A program made the position numbers and the translations under genes. A stretch of 64,000 nucleotides of DNA from Kitagawia praeruptora (Eukaryota > Streptophyta > Magnoliopsida > Apiales > Apiaceae), in the NCBI GenBank assembly GCA_037693485.1, contig CM075344.1, forward strand, positions 42,907,501 to 42,971,500. Reading direction: 5' to 3'. Below, in pieces: positions 35,016 through 47,026 of this stretch (position 1 is its first letter; every line of letters starts with the position of its first letter). The notes beneath the pieces are model-generated. The model ran no database searches. It was not told the origin of the DNA and worked only from the letters and a program-made list of their open reading frames with translations.

Positions 35016-35970
35016 CTAGCTTATAACCTGTGCGAGGCACGGGTTTTTTCTAATATGTTATAAATTTTATTTTATGCTATATATATGTTTTTATATAATC
35101 ATTATTTTGTAAAAATTATTTTAATATTATTTTAATATTATTTTAATATTATTTTAATATAATTTAATATAAATTTAGTTAATGATATGCATGATTTAAA
35201 ATTTATATTATAGAATTTTAAGTTAAATATGTCGTTGACGGGATTCGAAACTTGAATTTTTAGTAAAGTACTTTAACCATAAAATATACCTTATAATTAT
35301 ATCTAACGATTCTTATTAATTACTAAAAATTTTACAACAAAATAGTGTAATATTTTTGGGTATATATTAATGATTGCAAAATTATGTGGTTTAAAACTTA
35401 TATTATAAAATTTTTTAAAAAAAATGCGTCGTTGATAGAATTTGAACCTTGAAATTTTAGTAAATTAATTTAAACATATAATATATCTAATCATTAGATC
35501 CAACGGTTCTGATGTTTTACTAAAAATCTAACGGTCGTTATTCGTTGTATACAGATTTCTATTATATCTTGTTAGTTATTAGATGATATAGTGTTATATT
35601 TTGGGGTATATATTAATTATTTTAAGATTATATTAATGTTTCCCTATTAAAAATAATGTATACGGATTTTTAATATATTTATTAATAATTAAAAAATATG
35701 GTATGATATTTCTGGGTATATATTAATGATTATAAGATTAGTTTTAAATTAAAATGGTAACACATTTTAATTAGAATGAAAATATTAATGATTAAAAGAT
35801 ATGATACGATTGATTTTTTAGGTGTTTATAAAAGGCAATATGTTCAACTAGATATAAATGTGAAAATGGCAATCGGTTAATTACCATTAATTATATTATG
35901 TAATTTTTTATTTTAATAAATAGGATAACCAAACCGAAAACCAAAATTTTCAATGTTTCGGCTTTAATTA
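35016..35970 (-). mobile_element. Second Helitron 3' end, body not delimited
   Basis: CTAG at 35016-35019 is preceded, on the minus strand, by the hairpin CCCGTGC-CTC-GCACAGG (one mismatch) and TTATAAG. The 5' boundary could not be fixed; the right limit given is only the start of the next element. The AT-rich body is non-coding and holds recurring lines such as ATCTAACGGT and GTTGACGGGATTCGAA. Confidence 0.45.
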
Positions 35971-35998
35971 ATACCTTATATATAATAAGCATAAGGGA

Positions 35999-38505
35999 GA
36001 TCTTATCCAAATTTTTGATCGTCGTCGTTGTACTACCAAAAGCAAATGATCCGTTGGATTAAAAGTCATCTGTTGGATTATAAATTATATCCTTATATAT
36101 TTATTTATAATTTTCACTTTGTTAATTTACTATAATACCCTTTCTTCATCGATTTGATCGATTAATTTTTTTCTTCATCATTAGAACTAAATTTAATTTA
36201 AAAATATTTTTATAAGAGGGATCTTATCCAAATTTTTGGTCTGGTCGTTGTACTACCAAAATTATATGATCCGTTGGATTGAAACTAAACGATCAAGATT
36301 AGATCACATAAAAAAGAAATTATAATTTAAAAAGAATATAATTAGAAAAGGTTGTATTAGAAGTGAATTTTAAAAAGAAATTATAATCTAAAAAGGATAT
36401 AATTAAAAAAAGTTGTATTATAATTGAAATTTAAAAAGAAAATTATATTCTGAAAAGGATATAATTAAAAAAAGTTGTATTAGAATTGAATTTTATTTTT
36501 TATTTTTTATTTATTAGTATTAAAAAATTTCATATTTACTATTTGGCCTCTATCTTGAGATCTAGAAATCAGATTTGAATGATTTTACAATCCATGCGAA
36601 CCTCATAAAATTATCTTTAATTTAGTGATGCTTTAATAATTATTATTCAAATAGAAACACTCAGAATATCATCTTATCCAAATTTTTGGTCGTCGTCGCT
36701 GTACTACCAAAAGCATATGATCCGTTGGATTGAAAAAATGGATTAAAAGTCATCCGTTGGATTATAAATTATATCCTTATATATTTATTTATAATTTTCA
36801 CTTTGTTAATTTACTACAATACCCTTTCTTCATCGATTTGATCGATTTGTTTTTTTCTTCATCATTAGAACTAAATTTAATTTAAAAATATTTGAGCTAT
36901 CTGCCAAAAAACCCATTGAATTTTTCCAAATTTTGCAGTTTAACCATTAAAGTTTTTTTGTTGCTAATTTAACCAACCACCTTTACAAAATTATGCAAAC
37001 ACAAAATTGAAACAATACAACAATATGTGAAAAAAGACTTATTAACAACATAATTTCAAACCCCCAAATCAAAACAATACATTGCAAACACAAAACCCCC
37101 TAAATCGAAACATATAAGCATTTCAAACTCAGAAAAAGCCCTAATCGAAACATATAAGCATTGCAAATTCAGAAAAAGCCCTAATCGAAACACATAAGCA
37201 TTGCAATCAGGTGACATCTTGTTGCCACGTCAATTTTTTTGTTAACCATGATTAAATTTTGCATAATTTTGGAAAGGTGGTTGGTTAAATTAGCAACAAA
37301 ATAACTTTAATGGTTAAACTGCAAAATTTGGAAAAGTTCAATGGGTTTTTTGGCAGATAGCTCAAAATATTTTTATAAGAGGGATCTTATCCAAATTTTT
37401 GGTCTGGTCGTTGTACTACCAAAATTATATGATCCGTTGGATTGAAACTAAACGATCAAGATTAGATCACATAAAAAAGAAATCATAATCTAAAAATGAT
37501 ATAATTAGAAAAGGTTGTATTAGAAGTGAATTTTAAAAAGAAAATTATAATCTAAAAAGGATATAATTAAAAAAGGTTGTATTATAATTGAATTTTAAAA
37601 AGAAAATTATATTCTAAAAAGGATATAATTAAAAAAAGTTGTATTAGAATTGAATTTTATTTTTTATTTATTAGTATTAAAAAATTTCATATTTACTATT
37701 TGCCTCTATCTTGAGATCTAGAAATCAGATTTGAATGATTTTACAATCCATGCGAACCTCATAAAATTATCTTTAATTTAGTGATGCTTTAATAATTATT
37801 ATTCAAATAGAAACACTCAGAATATCATCTTATCCAAATTTTTGGTCGTCGTCGCTGTACTACCAAAAGCATATGATCCGTTGGATTAAAAAATTGGATT
37901 AAAAGTCATCCGTTGGATTATAAATTATATCCTTATATATTTATTTATAATTTTCACTTTGTTAATTTACTATAATACCCTTTCTTCATCGATTTGATCG
38001 ATTTGTTTTTTTCTTCATCATTAGAACTAAATTTAATTTAAAAATATCTTTATAAGAGGGATCTTATCCAAATTTTTGGTCTGGTCGCTGTACTGCCAAA
38101 ATTATATGATCCGTTGGATTGAAACTAAACGTTCAAGATTATATCACATAAAAAATAAATCATAATCTAAAAAGGATATAATTAGAAAAGGTTGTATTAG
38201 AAGTGAATTTTAAAAAGAAAATTATAATCTAAAAAGGATATAATTAAAAAATGTTGTATTATAATTGAATTTTAAAAAGAAAATTATATTCTAAAAAGGA
38301 TATAATTAAAAAAAGTTGTATTACAATTGAATTTTATTTTTTATTTATTAGTATTAAAAAATTTCATATTTACTATTTGGCCTCTATCTTGAGATCTAGA
38401 AATCAGATTTGAATGATTTTACAATCCATGCGAACCTCATAAAATTATCGTTAATTTAGTGATGCTTTAATAATTATTATTCAAATAGAAACACTCAGAA
38501 TATCA
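35999..38505. repeat. Three tandem units of about 0.67 kb with nested 62-bp repeats
   Basis: Units begin near 35999, 36671 and 37829, each with ATCTTATCCAAATTTTTGGT... and each ending AGAAACACTCAGAATATC. The middle unit is longer because of a 470-bp MITE. Inside each unit the motif ATCTTATCCAAATTTTTGGT...TGATCCGTTGGATT occurs twice, and a segment of about 62 bp (AAAAAGAAAATTATA..GGATATAATTA..) occurs three times in tandem (for example 36310-36500). Confidence 0.85.
36894..37363. mobile_element. Mutator-type MITE with long inverted repeats
   Basis: The 470-bp insert is flanked by the 9-bp duplication AAAATATTT (36885-36893 and 37364-37372). Terminal inverted repeats of about 106 bp start GAGCTATCTGCCAAAAAACC and differ at only about three positions. 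The empty site is visible in the two sister repeat units (for example near 36205). The core carries a small direct repeat (CCCTAATCGAAACATATAAG). It is non-coding. Confidence 0.92.
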
Positions 38506-38634
38506 AGAGAAAATATAATTACAAATTTTTACATTAATCCTAATCTATGTAGAAGTTCCACATTGATAATGTTATCAATTGTAGAAAACCTAATTGTATA
38601 TGATTTAAATCATTGACATATACATTTTCGTATT

Positions 38635-38945
38635 TCAATATAAATATACTTTTTATTTTATAACATATTAAAATATAAAACATTTTTTAGGCTAAATCCA
38701 ACGATTTTCATCTATTTATTTTAAGATCTTTGTCGTACGGAGGAATAGACGATTATCAAAATTTTGGACAAAATCTATCTTATATAAATATACGGAGTAC
38801 TTTTTAGTTTATAACATATTAAAATATAAAATATTTTTTATGCTAGATCCAACGGTTTCCATTTATTTATTTTTAGATCTTTGTCATACGGAGGAATAGA
38901 CTACCGATTATCAAAATTTCGGAAAAAATCTCTCTTACACTTATT
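38635..38945. repeat. Tandem pair of about 165 bp
   Basis: Two copies share TTATAACATATTAAAATATAAAA, AGATCTTTGTC.TACGGAGG and GAATAGAC..GATTATCAAAA. They lie between the 0.67-kb array and the Helitron 3' end. Confidence 0.75.
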
Positions 38946-39341
38946 ATTAAAATTGTATTTGGTTGTGAGTAGAACTATCTTTAAATAATTATAAGGATAT
39001 TTTGATAATCAAAACGAATTATAAGTAGAATTCATAAATCAAAAAGAATTTTTAACTTAAAAAATCGTCAATTTTTTCTCTTTTTTGTTTGTGTGTAGAT
39101 TTAATTATATTAAACCATCATTAATTTAAAGATTATTTTGTTAATTTCATGTAGGCTGTAAACGTCCAAATCAAATTTTAAAAAATCAAGATAGAGTACA
39201 AATATTAAATCGAACATGTAAAATTTTATATATATCAATTTTTAAACATCAATTTGATATGTAAATTAATAACTTATAAAATTTCATAAAAGTAATATAA
39301 TTGTAGATATTAAAAAGGAGCCGTGCACGGGTTATAAGCTA

Positions 39342-39600
39342 CTCCCTCCGTTCCTAAAAACCTTTCCTGTTTACTTTGGACACGTTTGTCAATACACACT
39401 TTTGATCGTTAATATCTTTAATTTCATATTAGTTTTTGATATAAAAACTTCACTGTATTAAAGTACTCATAAATACGAATTCAACAAGATCACTCATGAC
39501 TATATTTGGTCTTATAAATTATGCGTAAATTAGTAATTTGTCTCATGTTATGAACAGTCCCGACATTCCGAATAGGAAAGGTTTTATGAAACAGAGGGAG
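39342..39600. mobile_element. Stowaway MITE
   Basis: A 259-bp element with ends CTCCCTCCGTTCC and ..CAGAGGGAG, longer inverted arms (AAACCTTTCCTGTTT / AATAGGAAAGGTTTT), and a TA duplication on both sides (39340-39341, 39601-39602). These are defining features of Tc1/mariner-type Stowaway MITEs. Confidence 0.9.
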
Positions 39601-39602
39601 TA

Positions 39603-40483
39603 ATATAATATAAATAGATTATGTAGAAAGGGTCCTACACTTACATTTGCCGTAAGGTCAGTTTGAGACGCCCCTAATCCTAATTTTCAGGTACATAAAT
39701 AATTCGAGATAATCACAATTACAACATTATAAAGTTTTGTCGCTTGTTTTTATATTTTTAATTTATAAACCTTCTTCGTGACTGCTTATTTAAATGATTT
39801 CATCCGCTGCAATTTTTAAGAAGTGAATTATTAGGAAGTTTCTTAGGAAGGGTACACAAGATCATCACAAAATTTCGGGATCAAGTGGGTTACCTTGCTC
39901 TGGGGTATGGGGTATGAGTATGTTAGTATACTCTTCGGATTGATCGAGGTGCGCGTAAGCTGGACACCCAATTATTAAAAAAAAAAAATCATCACAAAGG
40001 CACAATGCATGTTCATATAACCTGTACATATTATATAAAATAATAATGGCGGTCATATTATACCAGTGCGTGTCGTCTGGTGGCCGTGTAAGGCAGAATA
40101 AAATGAAGTTTTGTTAGTTTGATGAGACAAACATAGTTGGCACTTGGCAGTACTTCTCTGCTAAAGTTGACGTACAAGTTGTAAACTGAGGATATGAGAG
40201 AGACAGATCTTCGATTAATATTTACCTGCAGAACAAAATATTTCTAGCTAGTGTATATACATCAACGCTACTCGTCGTGCCAAACCGGCCAAAAGGATAT
40301 TTTTGTTTGAAGCCAACATAATCTCATTTTTCAGGATTTCTCGAATCTGATCTTTAGGGTTCGAAATTGGTAAATTTTATGCTAATATGTGATCTATACA
40401 TGAGTTGGTGTTTCGACCTAACTCTTTGTTTACTTTTTTCTTTTCCTAACGAATAATGATGATCGTGTATGCAAAATGTTATG
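39603..40483. other. Intergenic sequence left of the nested Tat elements
   Basis: No recognisable gene; the minus-strand frame at 39865-40056 has no features. Confidence 0.45.
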
Positions 40484-41315
40484 TGTTATAGGGAGAATAT
40501 TGTATAACAATATTTGGAGGTTGCTGGATCTACGAAGCAAAATATGGATATTCTGTTATGAACACGAAGAACACGGAGGTGATTGGTGAATGATTATGGC
40601 TTCTCTTATCTATTGATTTTCAGTGGTGAACTGTTTTTATCCGAGCTTTACAAGATGCCTACATACCCTATTTATAGACGTACGTAGTTCTCTTGGAGAA
40701 GAAGTTATCTTAGACGGGCTAGGGTTTCTATGGGCTCGGCTAGGCCCAAATCCACTAGACGTCTTGTTGGGCTGACATATTGATATGGGCTAAAAGTAAG
40801 CCCTAAAGACACATTTAATGTGTCATTAATTAGACCTAGAATGGTCCAAACGTGGGGTCCACCAGGTGGGCCCAAATCCTAATTATAATATTAATTTCGT
40901 AATTAATATTAGGGATCATAACCAGCTCAGCAATAAAAGTTAAATAAGGATATTACTCCTGCCTGACTTAACCTCCAAGATACATATCTCAACATGGAAT
41001 GAGACTAGAACCTTCTTCTAGTCGGTGACTTGCCCACCAAGTCACCTAACCCTACTACGATTTTAGGGCTTCTCAGCCTATATAAAGGGTCTGACCCCTC
41101 ATCTCAGAACTACGTTTTCTTGGCTTGATTCTCTAATACAGAGATACGTAGGCATTCTGTGAGGACCGTTTAGTCTCGAACGCAGAAGCAGCCATTAAAG
41201 CTTGAAGCTCACCAACCCCTTTGCATTAAATACACATAAACCCTAGCCGCAATATTCGTAACCTAGTTTTTATTCCACAACATTTGGCGCCGTCTGTGGG
41301 AAGGAAACATCAACC

Positions 41316-43477
41316 ATGGTTAACACACGAAGGACACCAGCAATTACAGAGCCAATCGCAACCGAGGCTCTACCTCTTAGCTCTGCTCCGCCCCTCACTG
41401 AACAAATACCTCCAGCATCTGGGACTATCGTTCCGTATCAAGTTTCTCAACCCCTAGGGACGACTTCCCATGTTGAGAGTACGCTACCTCCGATCGTCCA
41501 CACAAATCCAGGGACTAACCCCCTCCAGGTGGGGATTTCTTCCTTGATTGTAGACCCCAACAACCCTCCACGAGGGGTTCAGATCCACACTACGGATCTC
41601 CCCATAAGCACCAATCCGATGTATGGGCTACCTAACTACCCTCCTACCCAAGGAGCTGGATCAAGTGGTCATGCCCTGTATATTCGAGATCGAGACTATC
41701 ACGATTTTTCTGGTCCTTATACGGATGAGTCATCTTCTGACGATGATTACGAACGTGATGAAGCTCCAAGAAGGCGACGTGCAAGTAAAGAACCCCGAGG
41801 AAGAACTCAAACTACTCACGATGGACTCCCTTCAACAACTACTGAGAGGATTAAGGCTTATGAAGCCGAGATCTTAAGATTAAAGGAAGATATGGCCAGA
41901 GAACAAGCCAGATCAAATCAGACTTTACCACCTCCAACATCAGGACCGATTCCCTTTATAGATCTGGAGAGGCCTTCAAGAAGGCAAAGAAGGGCTACCG
42001 CCCCAACTGGAAGAACAACGAGGGTGGAAACCCCCAAGAGCAACCCCAAGGATCTGATGCCACTTGGGACCCTGATGATCCCACACCTCCGTTTACTGAG
42101 GACGTGATGAATGCTCGTATCTCAAAGAAGTTTAAGATGCCAACAATTAAAGCTTATGATGGAATGGGTGATCCTGCAAACCACGTTAGAACATTCTCAA
42201 ACGCTCTGCTGTTGCAGCCTGCAAGCGACGCTTTGAAGTGTAGGGCATTCCCTCAAACTTTATCAGGCATGGCTCAAAGATGGTATAGTCGGCTTCCTGC
42301 AAACTCGATTGGTTCCTTTAAGGAGTTGAGTGCTGCTTTCATTAGTCAGTTTATCAGCGGAAGAACGCATGAGAAAAGCTCTGCATCTCTTATGTATGTG
42401 GTACAAGGGAAGAACGAAAGTCTAAGAGACTATCTTAAGAGGTTCACCAAGGAGACTCTGAACATCACTGATCTGGACAATAAGGTTGCAATGGTAGCCT
42501 TGGAGCATGGTACCACCGACCTATACTTTAAGAGATCATTGGCAAAGCATCCCCCTGAGAATATGGCTGATCTCCAGCGAAGAGCTGATAAGTACATCAA
42601 GGCCGAAGATAGCACGAAGAAGGAAGTCACATTAGGCAATGGTCGGGGGAACAATGATACAAAAAAGCGCAAGCAAGAGCAGGAGTACGATGCTAGGGAC
42701 AAGTATCCCCGAACTAGCAAAGACTCTGATTCGCCACCAAAAAAGAACTTGGGACCAAGGTTCTCTGACTATGCGAGGTTAAATGCCCCTAGAAGTCAAA
42801 TCTTGTTGGAGATCGAGAAGGATAAGGACTTCCGATGGCCGAAGCCACTCAGGGGAGACCCCGCAAAGAGGAATAAGGATCAATATTGTCGGTTCCACCG
42901 AGATGTGGGGCATGATACAGATGATTGTAGGCAGTTAAAGGATGAGATCAAATTTCTGATTTGCAAAGGAAAATTGAGTAACTTCACCAAGGGTGAAGAT
43001 CGTGGAACCCAAAGAAGGGACTACGAAGGGAGAAACAATGATAGAAGGGATAATGATCGTGACCGTAACACGCAGCCCCGAGGGCTAGTTATCAACATGA
43101 TCTGGGGAGGCCCGACAGTGGCCGGTACAACTCGAAACTCTCGAAAGGCATACGCCAGGGAGGTGATGCACATCGTGGGAGAGGCCCCGAAGCGTGCTAG
43201 AACTGAAATCGTAATTGGTTTCGATGATTCTGATCTTGAAGGGGTGAAATTCCCCCATGATGACCCATTAGTTATAACCCCTATGATTGGGAACTCGGAG
43301 GTAAAGCGAGTCTTGATAGACAAGGGAGCTTCTGTTGACATTCTGTTTCATGATGCTTTTGTGAAGATGGGATATACCGATTCTCAGCTGACTCCGACTA
43401 ACATGCCCATTTATGGATTCAATGGAGTTGAGTCCAAGGTGGAGGGTACTATCCAGTTACCCATGACAATCGGGTAG
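41316..43477 (+). pseudogene. Inner Tat element gag and start of protease
   Basis: The first frame (ATG 41316, MVNTRRTPAITEP) codes for a proline-rich, low-complexity N-terminus with an acidic patch and a basic region. It ends at 42107, while the conserved gag domain (KMPTIKAYDGMGDPANHVRT, then QRWYSRLPANSI, FKELSAAFISQF, NESLRDYLKRF) is in the frame open from 42104, so a 1-base indel shifts gag near 42000. A CCHC knuckle (YCRFHRDVGHDTDDCRQLK) and the protease motif LIDKGASVDILFHD follow, with Lys where Thr or Gly is usual. A TAG at 43475-43477 inside the protease separates this frame from pol, which continues in the same frame. Confidence 0.85.
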
Positions 43478-43498
43478 GAACCTAAGGAAGCTACTCAA

Positions 43499-46400
43499 AT
43501 GTTGAATTTTCTGGTGATTAAGGCAGCCTCGACTTATAACGCAATCCTGGGAAGGACTGGACTTCATGCGTTCAAGGCTGTTGCCTCAACATATCACATG
43601 AAGATTAAGTTTCCAACCCAAAATGGGGTCGGAGAACAAAAAGGTGACCAGAAGATGGCAAGAAGTTGTTATGTATCCGCCCTAAGAGCTGATGGAGTCG
43701 GGGGGCAGGTACTCCCGATTGAAGACATGGATGTCCGTAGTGATGATGAACACCGAGGGAAGCCAGCAGAGGATTTAATACCCGTTCCTCTGAAGCTGGG
43801 CGACCCTGAAAAGGTTACTTACATAGGAGCATCTCTGAAGGAACCCCTGAAGGGCGAATTGACAGCATTTCTGCAAGAGAATAGCGATGTGTTTGCTTGG
43901 ACAGCAGCGGACATGCCAGGGATTGACCCCCAACTTATAACTCACAGATTGAATGTCGATCCTGCACGAAAGAAGATAAAGCAGAAAAAGAGAAATTTTG
44001 CTCCTGAAAGGCAAGAGGCCATTAAGCAAGAAGTTGACAAGCTTTTGGAAGCTGGATTTATTGAGGAGATTCAGTTCCCTGAATGGTTGGCTAATCCCGT
44101 CATGGTCAAGAAAGTGAATGGAAAGTGGAGAATGTGTATTGACTACACAGATTTAAATGATGCATGCCCAAAGGATTGTTTCCCTCTGCCAAGGATTGAC
44201 ACCCTAATAGATGCCACAGCTGGACACGAGATGTTGAGTTTCATGGATGGTTTCAGTGGTTACAATCAAATTAAAATGCACAAGGAGGACATCCCAAAGG
44301 TATCTTTTATTACTGACTTTGGTGTTTTCTGTTATCTTGTTATGGCTTTTGGTCTCAAGAATGCAGGAGCTACTTATCAACGATTGGTGAATAAGATATT
44401 CGCTCATCTAATTGGAAAAACCATGGAGGTCTATGTTGATGACATGTTAGTCAAGAGCCTACTCAAGACAGATCACATTAGGCACCTCAGAGAGGCATTT
44501 GAAGTACTAAGGCACCACAAGATGATGTTGAATCCAGCCAAGTGTGCTTTTGGTGTTGGATCGGGAAAATTTTTGGGGTTGATGGTTTCCAAGAGAGGCA
44601 TAGAGGCCAACCCGGACAAGATTAAGGCTATTCTGGATATGGAGCCACCCCGCTCAATACGAGATGTACAGAAATTAACTGGCCGAGTTGCGGCCCTAGG
44701 GAGATTCATCTCCAAATCTGGTGACAAATGCTTGCCTTTCTTTCAGGCATTAAAGAAGGTGAAAAATTTTGAGTGGACCACAGAGAGCCAAGAGGCCTTT
44801 GAGCAATTGAAAAAATACATGGCTGAAGCCCTGTTATTGGCCAAACCTAATCCTGGGGAGATTCTTTACTTATGCCTGGCGATATCCGAACAAGCATTGA
44901 GTGCTGTTCTTGTTAAAGAAGAGAAGAAAGTTCAGAAACCTATCTACTACGTGAGTAAGGTACTGCATGGGGCGGAGTTGAATTACTCTCCCATTGAGAA
45001 GTTTGCATTGGCATTGATTACTGCCTCAAGGAAATTGAGACCGTATTTCCAGGCTCACAAAATCGAAGTCTTGACAGATCAACAATTGAGAAGCATATTG
45101 CACAGCCCGAAAGCAAGTGGAAGATTGATCAAATGGGCCATAGAGCTTGGAGAGTTTGATATCAAGTATAAGCCTCGGACAACCATCAAGGCTCAGGCAT
45201 TGGCTGACTTCGTGGTTGAATGCACCATTGACAACCAAGAAGTCGGGGGGCAGGAGATGATAGCCACCCCTCAGAATGAAGATAAAGATGAAGAACTGAT
45301 AGCTGACCAGAAAGAGTATTGGGTGCTCTATTTTGATGGAGCATCAAAAACAAAATCTAGTGGTGCAGGTTTGGTTTTGCAAAGCCCCGATGGATTCACA
45401 GTTGAATATGCTTTGAAGTTGGACTTTCCGACAACCAACAATGAAGCTGAGTATGAGGCATTAATAGCCGGATTGGGATTGGCCAGAGTCATGAGGGTCA
45501 AGAACCTCAAAGTGTGTGGAGATTCAAGATTGGTAGTCTCGCAAGTGAATGGTGAGTTTGAGGCCAAGGATGAAACTATGGCAAAATACCTCAGAGTCGT
45601 GAAAGCTGTTATGACTCAGTTTGAGGAGTGCTATGTGGAGCATATTCCTAGGGAAGGGAACGTTAAGGCCGATGCCCTCTCTAAGTTCGCTTCTTCTGAG
45701 ATAGAGAATTATGCAGGAAGTGTCTACTTCAAGGTCCTGAAGGCCCCGACCGTCAACTCTAAGTTGGTAGCACCGATCGATGTTGGAAGCTGTTGGATAG
45801 ATACTATTAAAGCTCATCTGGAAACTGGATGGCTCCCTGACAATGCCTTGGAGGCACGAAAACTGTCAGTGAGAGCATTGAGGTATGCCTTGATCGAAGG
45901 CATCCTATACAAAAGGTCGTTTGTCATCCCATACTTGAAGTGTTTGAGGCCCCAAGAGACAAGAGAAGCATTGGAAGAAGTTCATGAAGGGATATGTGGG
46001 CAGCACCTGGGGGGCAGGGCCTTGGCTCACAAAATAACTCGCCTGGGATTCTATTGGCCAGAGATGCTGGCCAATGCACAGGATTATGTCAAGAGGTGTG
46101 ATAGATGCCAAAAGCACGCTCCGATTGTAAGGCAACCGCCTGAGAGGTTAACCTCAATCAGCTCTCCCATTCCGTTTGCAATGTGGGGGATGGACATTCT
46201 TGGTCCTTTCCCTATGGCTTCAGCACAAAGGAAGTTTCTGATTGTCGCCATTGATTACTTCACTAAGTGGATTGAGGCTAAGCCTTTAGCCAAGATAACC
46301 ACCAAGCAAGTTTCCCAGTTCTTTTGGGAGAACATAATTTGTAGGTATGGAATCCCGCGAATCCTTGTGACGGATAACGGGACACAGTTTAACAATGAGG

Positions 46401-47026
46401 AATTCAAGAAGTATTGTGAGGAAAACGCTATTGAGCTTCGTTTTACCTCAGTGGCACATCCGCAAGCAAATGGACAGGCCGAGGTGGCCAATCGAATCAT
46501 CCTGGACGGATTAAAGAAAAGGGTCGAACGCTCGAGGAATACTTGGGTGGATGAGTTGCTGCCTATACTCTGGGCGTATCGCACCACCTGTAAGGTGACA
46601 ACAGGAGCAACCCCGTTTTTGCTAGCTTATGGAGCTGAGGCAGTTGTACCACTAGAAATCATGCATGCATCACCTCGAGTTGAGGCATTTGAACCTGAGA
46701 CTAATGAAGAAGGCATGAGGCTCGCCCTAGATCTGATTGATGAAGTCAGGGACGAGGCAAACGCCAGAAATGCGGAGCATCAAAAGAAAGCATCCTTCTA
46801 TTACAACCACAGGGTTAAGGAGAGGTTCTTTCAGCAAGGTGACTTGGTTCTAAGGAAGATAGAAGCCTCAGGAGTTGGCCAGAAAGGCAAGCTAGCCCCA
46901 AACTGGGAAGGACCGTATCGAGTCAAGAAGGTGCTGGGACGAGGATCATACAAGCTGGAAACGTTAGATGGGGTCGAGGTACCCCGAACTTGGCATGCAG
47001 TGAACCTCAAGATTTATTATGTGTAA
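43499..47026 (+). CDS. Inner Tat element pol: RT, two RNase H domains, integrase
   Basis: An open frame of 1175 codons. It begins in the C-terminal half of the protease (AILGRTGLHAFKAVASTYHM), because the upstream TAG cuts the polyprotein. The reverse transcriptase has VKKVNGKWRMCIDYTDLNDA, FPLPRID, MDGFSGYNQIKM, FGLKNAGATYQRL and YVDDMLVKS (about 44430). Its RNase H has ILTDQQL-type motifs around 45060. A second, archaeal-type RNase H (about 45320-45690) shows LYFDGASKTKSSGAG, NNEAEYEALIAGL, GDSRLVVSQVNGE and NVKADALSKFA. The integrase has an H2C2 finger (H..GGRAL...CDRCQ), MDILGPF, VTDNGTQFNNEEF, and Glu in QANGQAEVANR, then a GPY/F-type end (PNWEGPYRVKKV). All catalytic residues are present. 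The frame is entered through either readthrough or a now-mutated sense codon. Confidence 0.93.
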   Translation: MLNFLVIKAASTYNAILGRTGLHAFKAVASTYHMKIKFPTQNGVGEQKGDQKMARSCYVSALRADGVGGQVLPIEDMDVRSDDEHRGKPAEDLIPVPLKLGDPEKVTYIGASLKEPLKGELTAFLQENSDVFAWTAADMPGIDPQLITHRLNVDPARKKIKQKKRNFAPERQEAIKQEVDKLLEAGFIEEIQFPEWLANPVMVKKVNGKWRMCIDYTDLNDACPKDCFPLPRIDTLIDATAGHEMLSFMDGFSGYNQIKMHKEDIPKVSFITDFGVFCYLVMAFGLKNAGATYQRLVNKIFAHLIGKTMEVYVDDMLVKSLLKTDHIRHLREAFEVLRHHKMMLNPAKCAFGVGSGKFLGLMVSKRGIEANPDKIKAILDMEPPRSIRDVQKLTGRVAALGRFISKSGDKCLPFFQALKKVKNFEWTTESQEAFEQLKKYMAEALLLAKPNPGEILYLCLAISEQALSAVLVKEEKKVQKPIYYVSKVLHGAELNYSPIEKFALALITASRKLRPYFQAHKIEVLTDQQLRSILHSPKASGRLIKWAIELGEFDIKYKPRTTIKAQALADFVVECTIDNQEVGGQEMIATPQNEDKDEELIADQKEYWVLYFDGASKTKSSGAGLVLQSPDGFTVEYALKLDFPTTNNEAEYEALIAGLGLARVMRVKNLKVCGDSRLVVSQVNGEFEAKDETMAKYLRVVKAVMTQFEECYVEHIPREGNVKADALSKFASSEIENYAGSVYFKVLKAPTVNSKLVAPIDVGSCWIDTIKAHLETGWLPDNALEARKLSVRALRYALIEGILYKRSFVIPYLKCLRPQETREALEEVHEGICGQHLGGRALAHKITRLGFYWPEMLANAQDYVKRCDRCQKHAPIVRQPPERLTSISSPIPFAMWGMDILGPFPMASAQRKFLIVAIDYFTKWIEAKPLAKITTKQVSQFFWENIICRYGIPRILVTDNGTQFNNEEFKKYCEENAIELRFTSVAHPQANGQAEVANRIILDGLKKRVERSRNTWVDELLPILWAYRTTCKVTTGATPFLLAYGAEAVVPLEIMHASPRVEAFEPETNEEGMRLALDLIDEVRDEANARNAEHQKKASFYYNHRVKERFFQQGDLVLRKIEASGVGQKGKLAPNWEGPYRVKKVLGRGSYKLETLDGVEVPRTWHAVNLKIYYV

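Larger units (their letters stand above)
35972..39341 (+). mobile_element. Repeat-rich Helitron-like element
   Basis: The left end (ACCTTATATATAATAAGCATAAGG) resembles the 5' start of the neighbouring Helitrons but in plus orientation. The right end GCCGTGCACGGGTTATAAGCTA (39320-39341) is a Helitron 3' hairpin plus terminus. The usual CTAG is altered to CTA with a Stowaway MITE inserted in it. The body carries three tandem units of about 0.67 kb, each with three units of about 62 bp, then a two-unit repeat of about 165 bp. There is no Rep/helicase frame. Confidence 0.45.
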
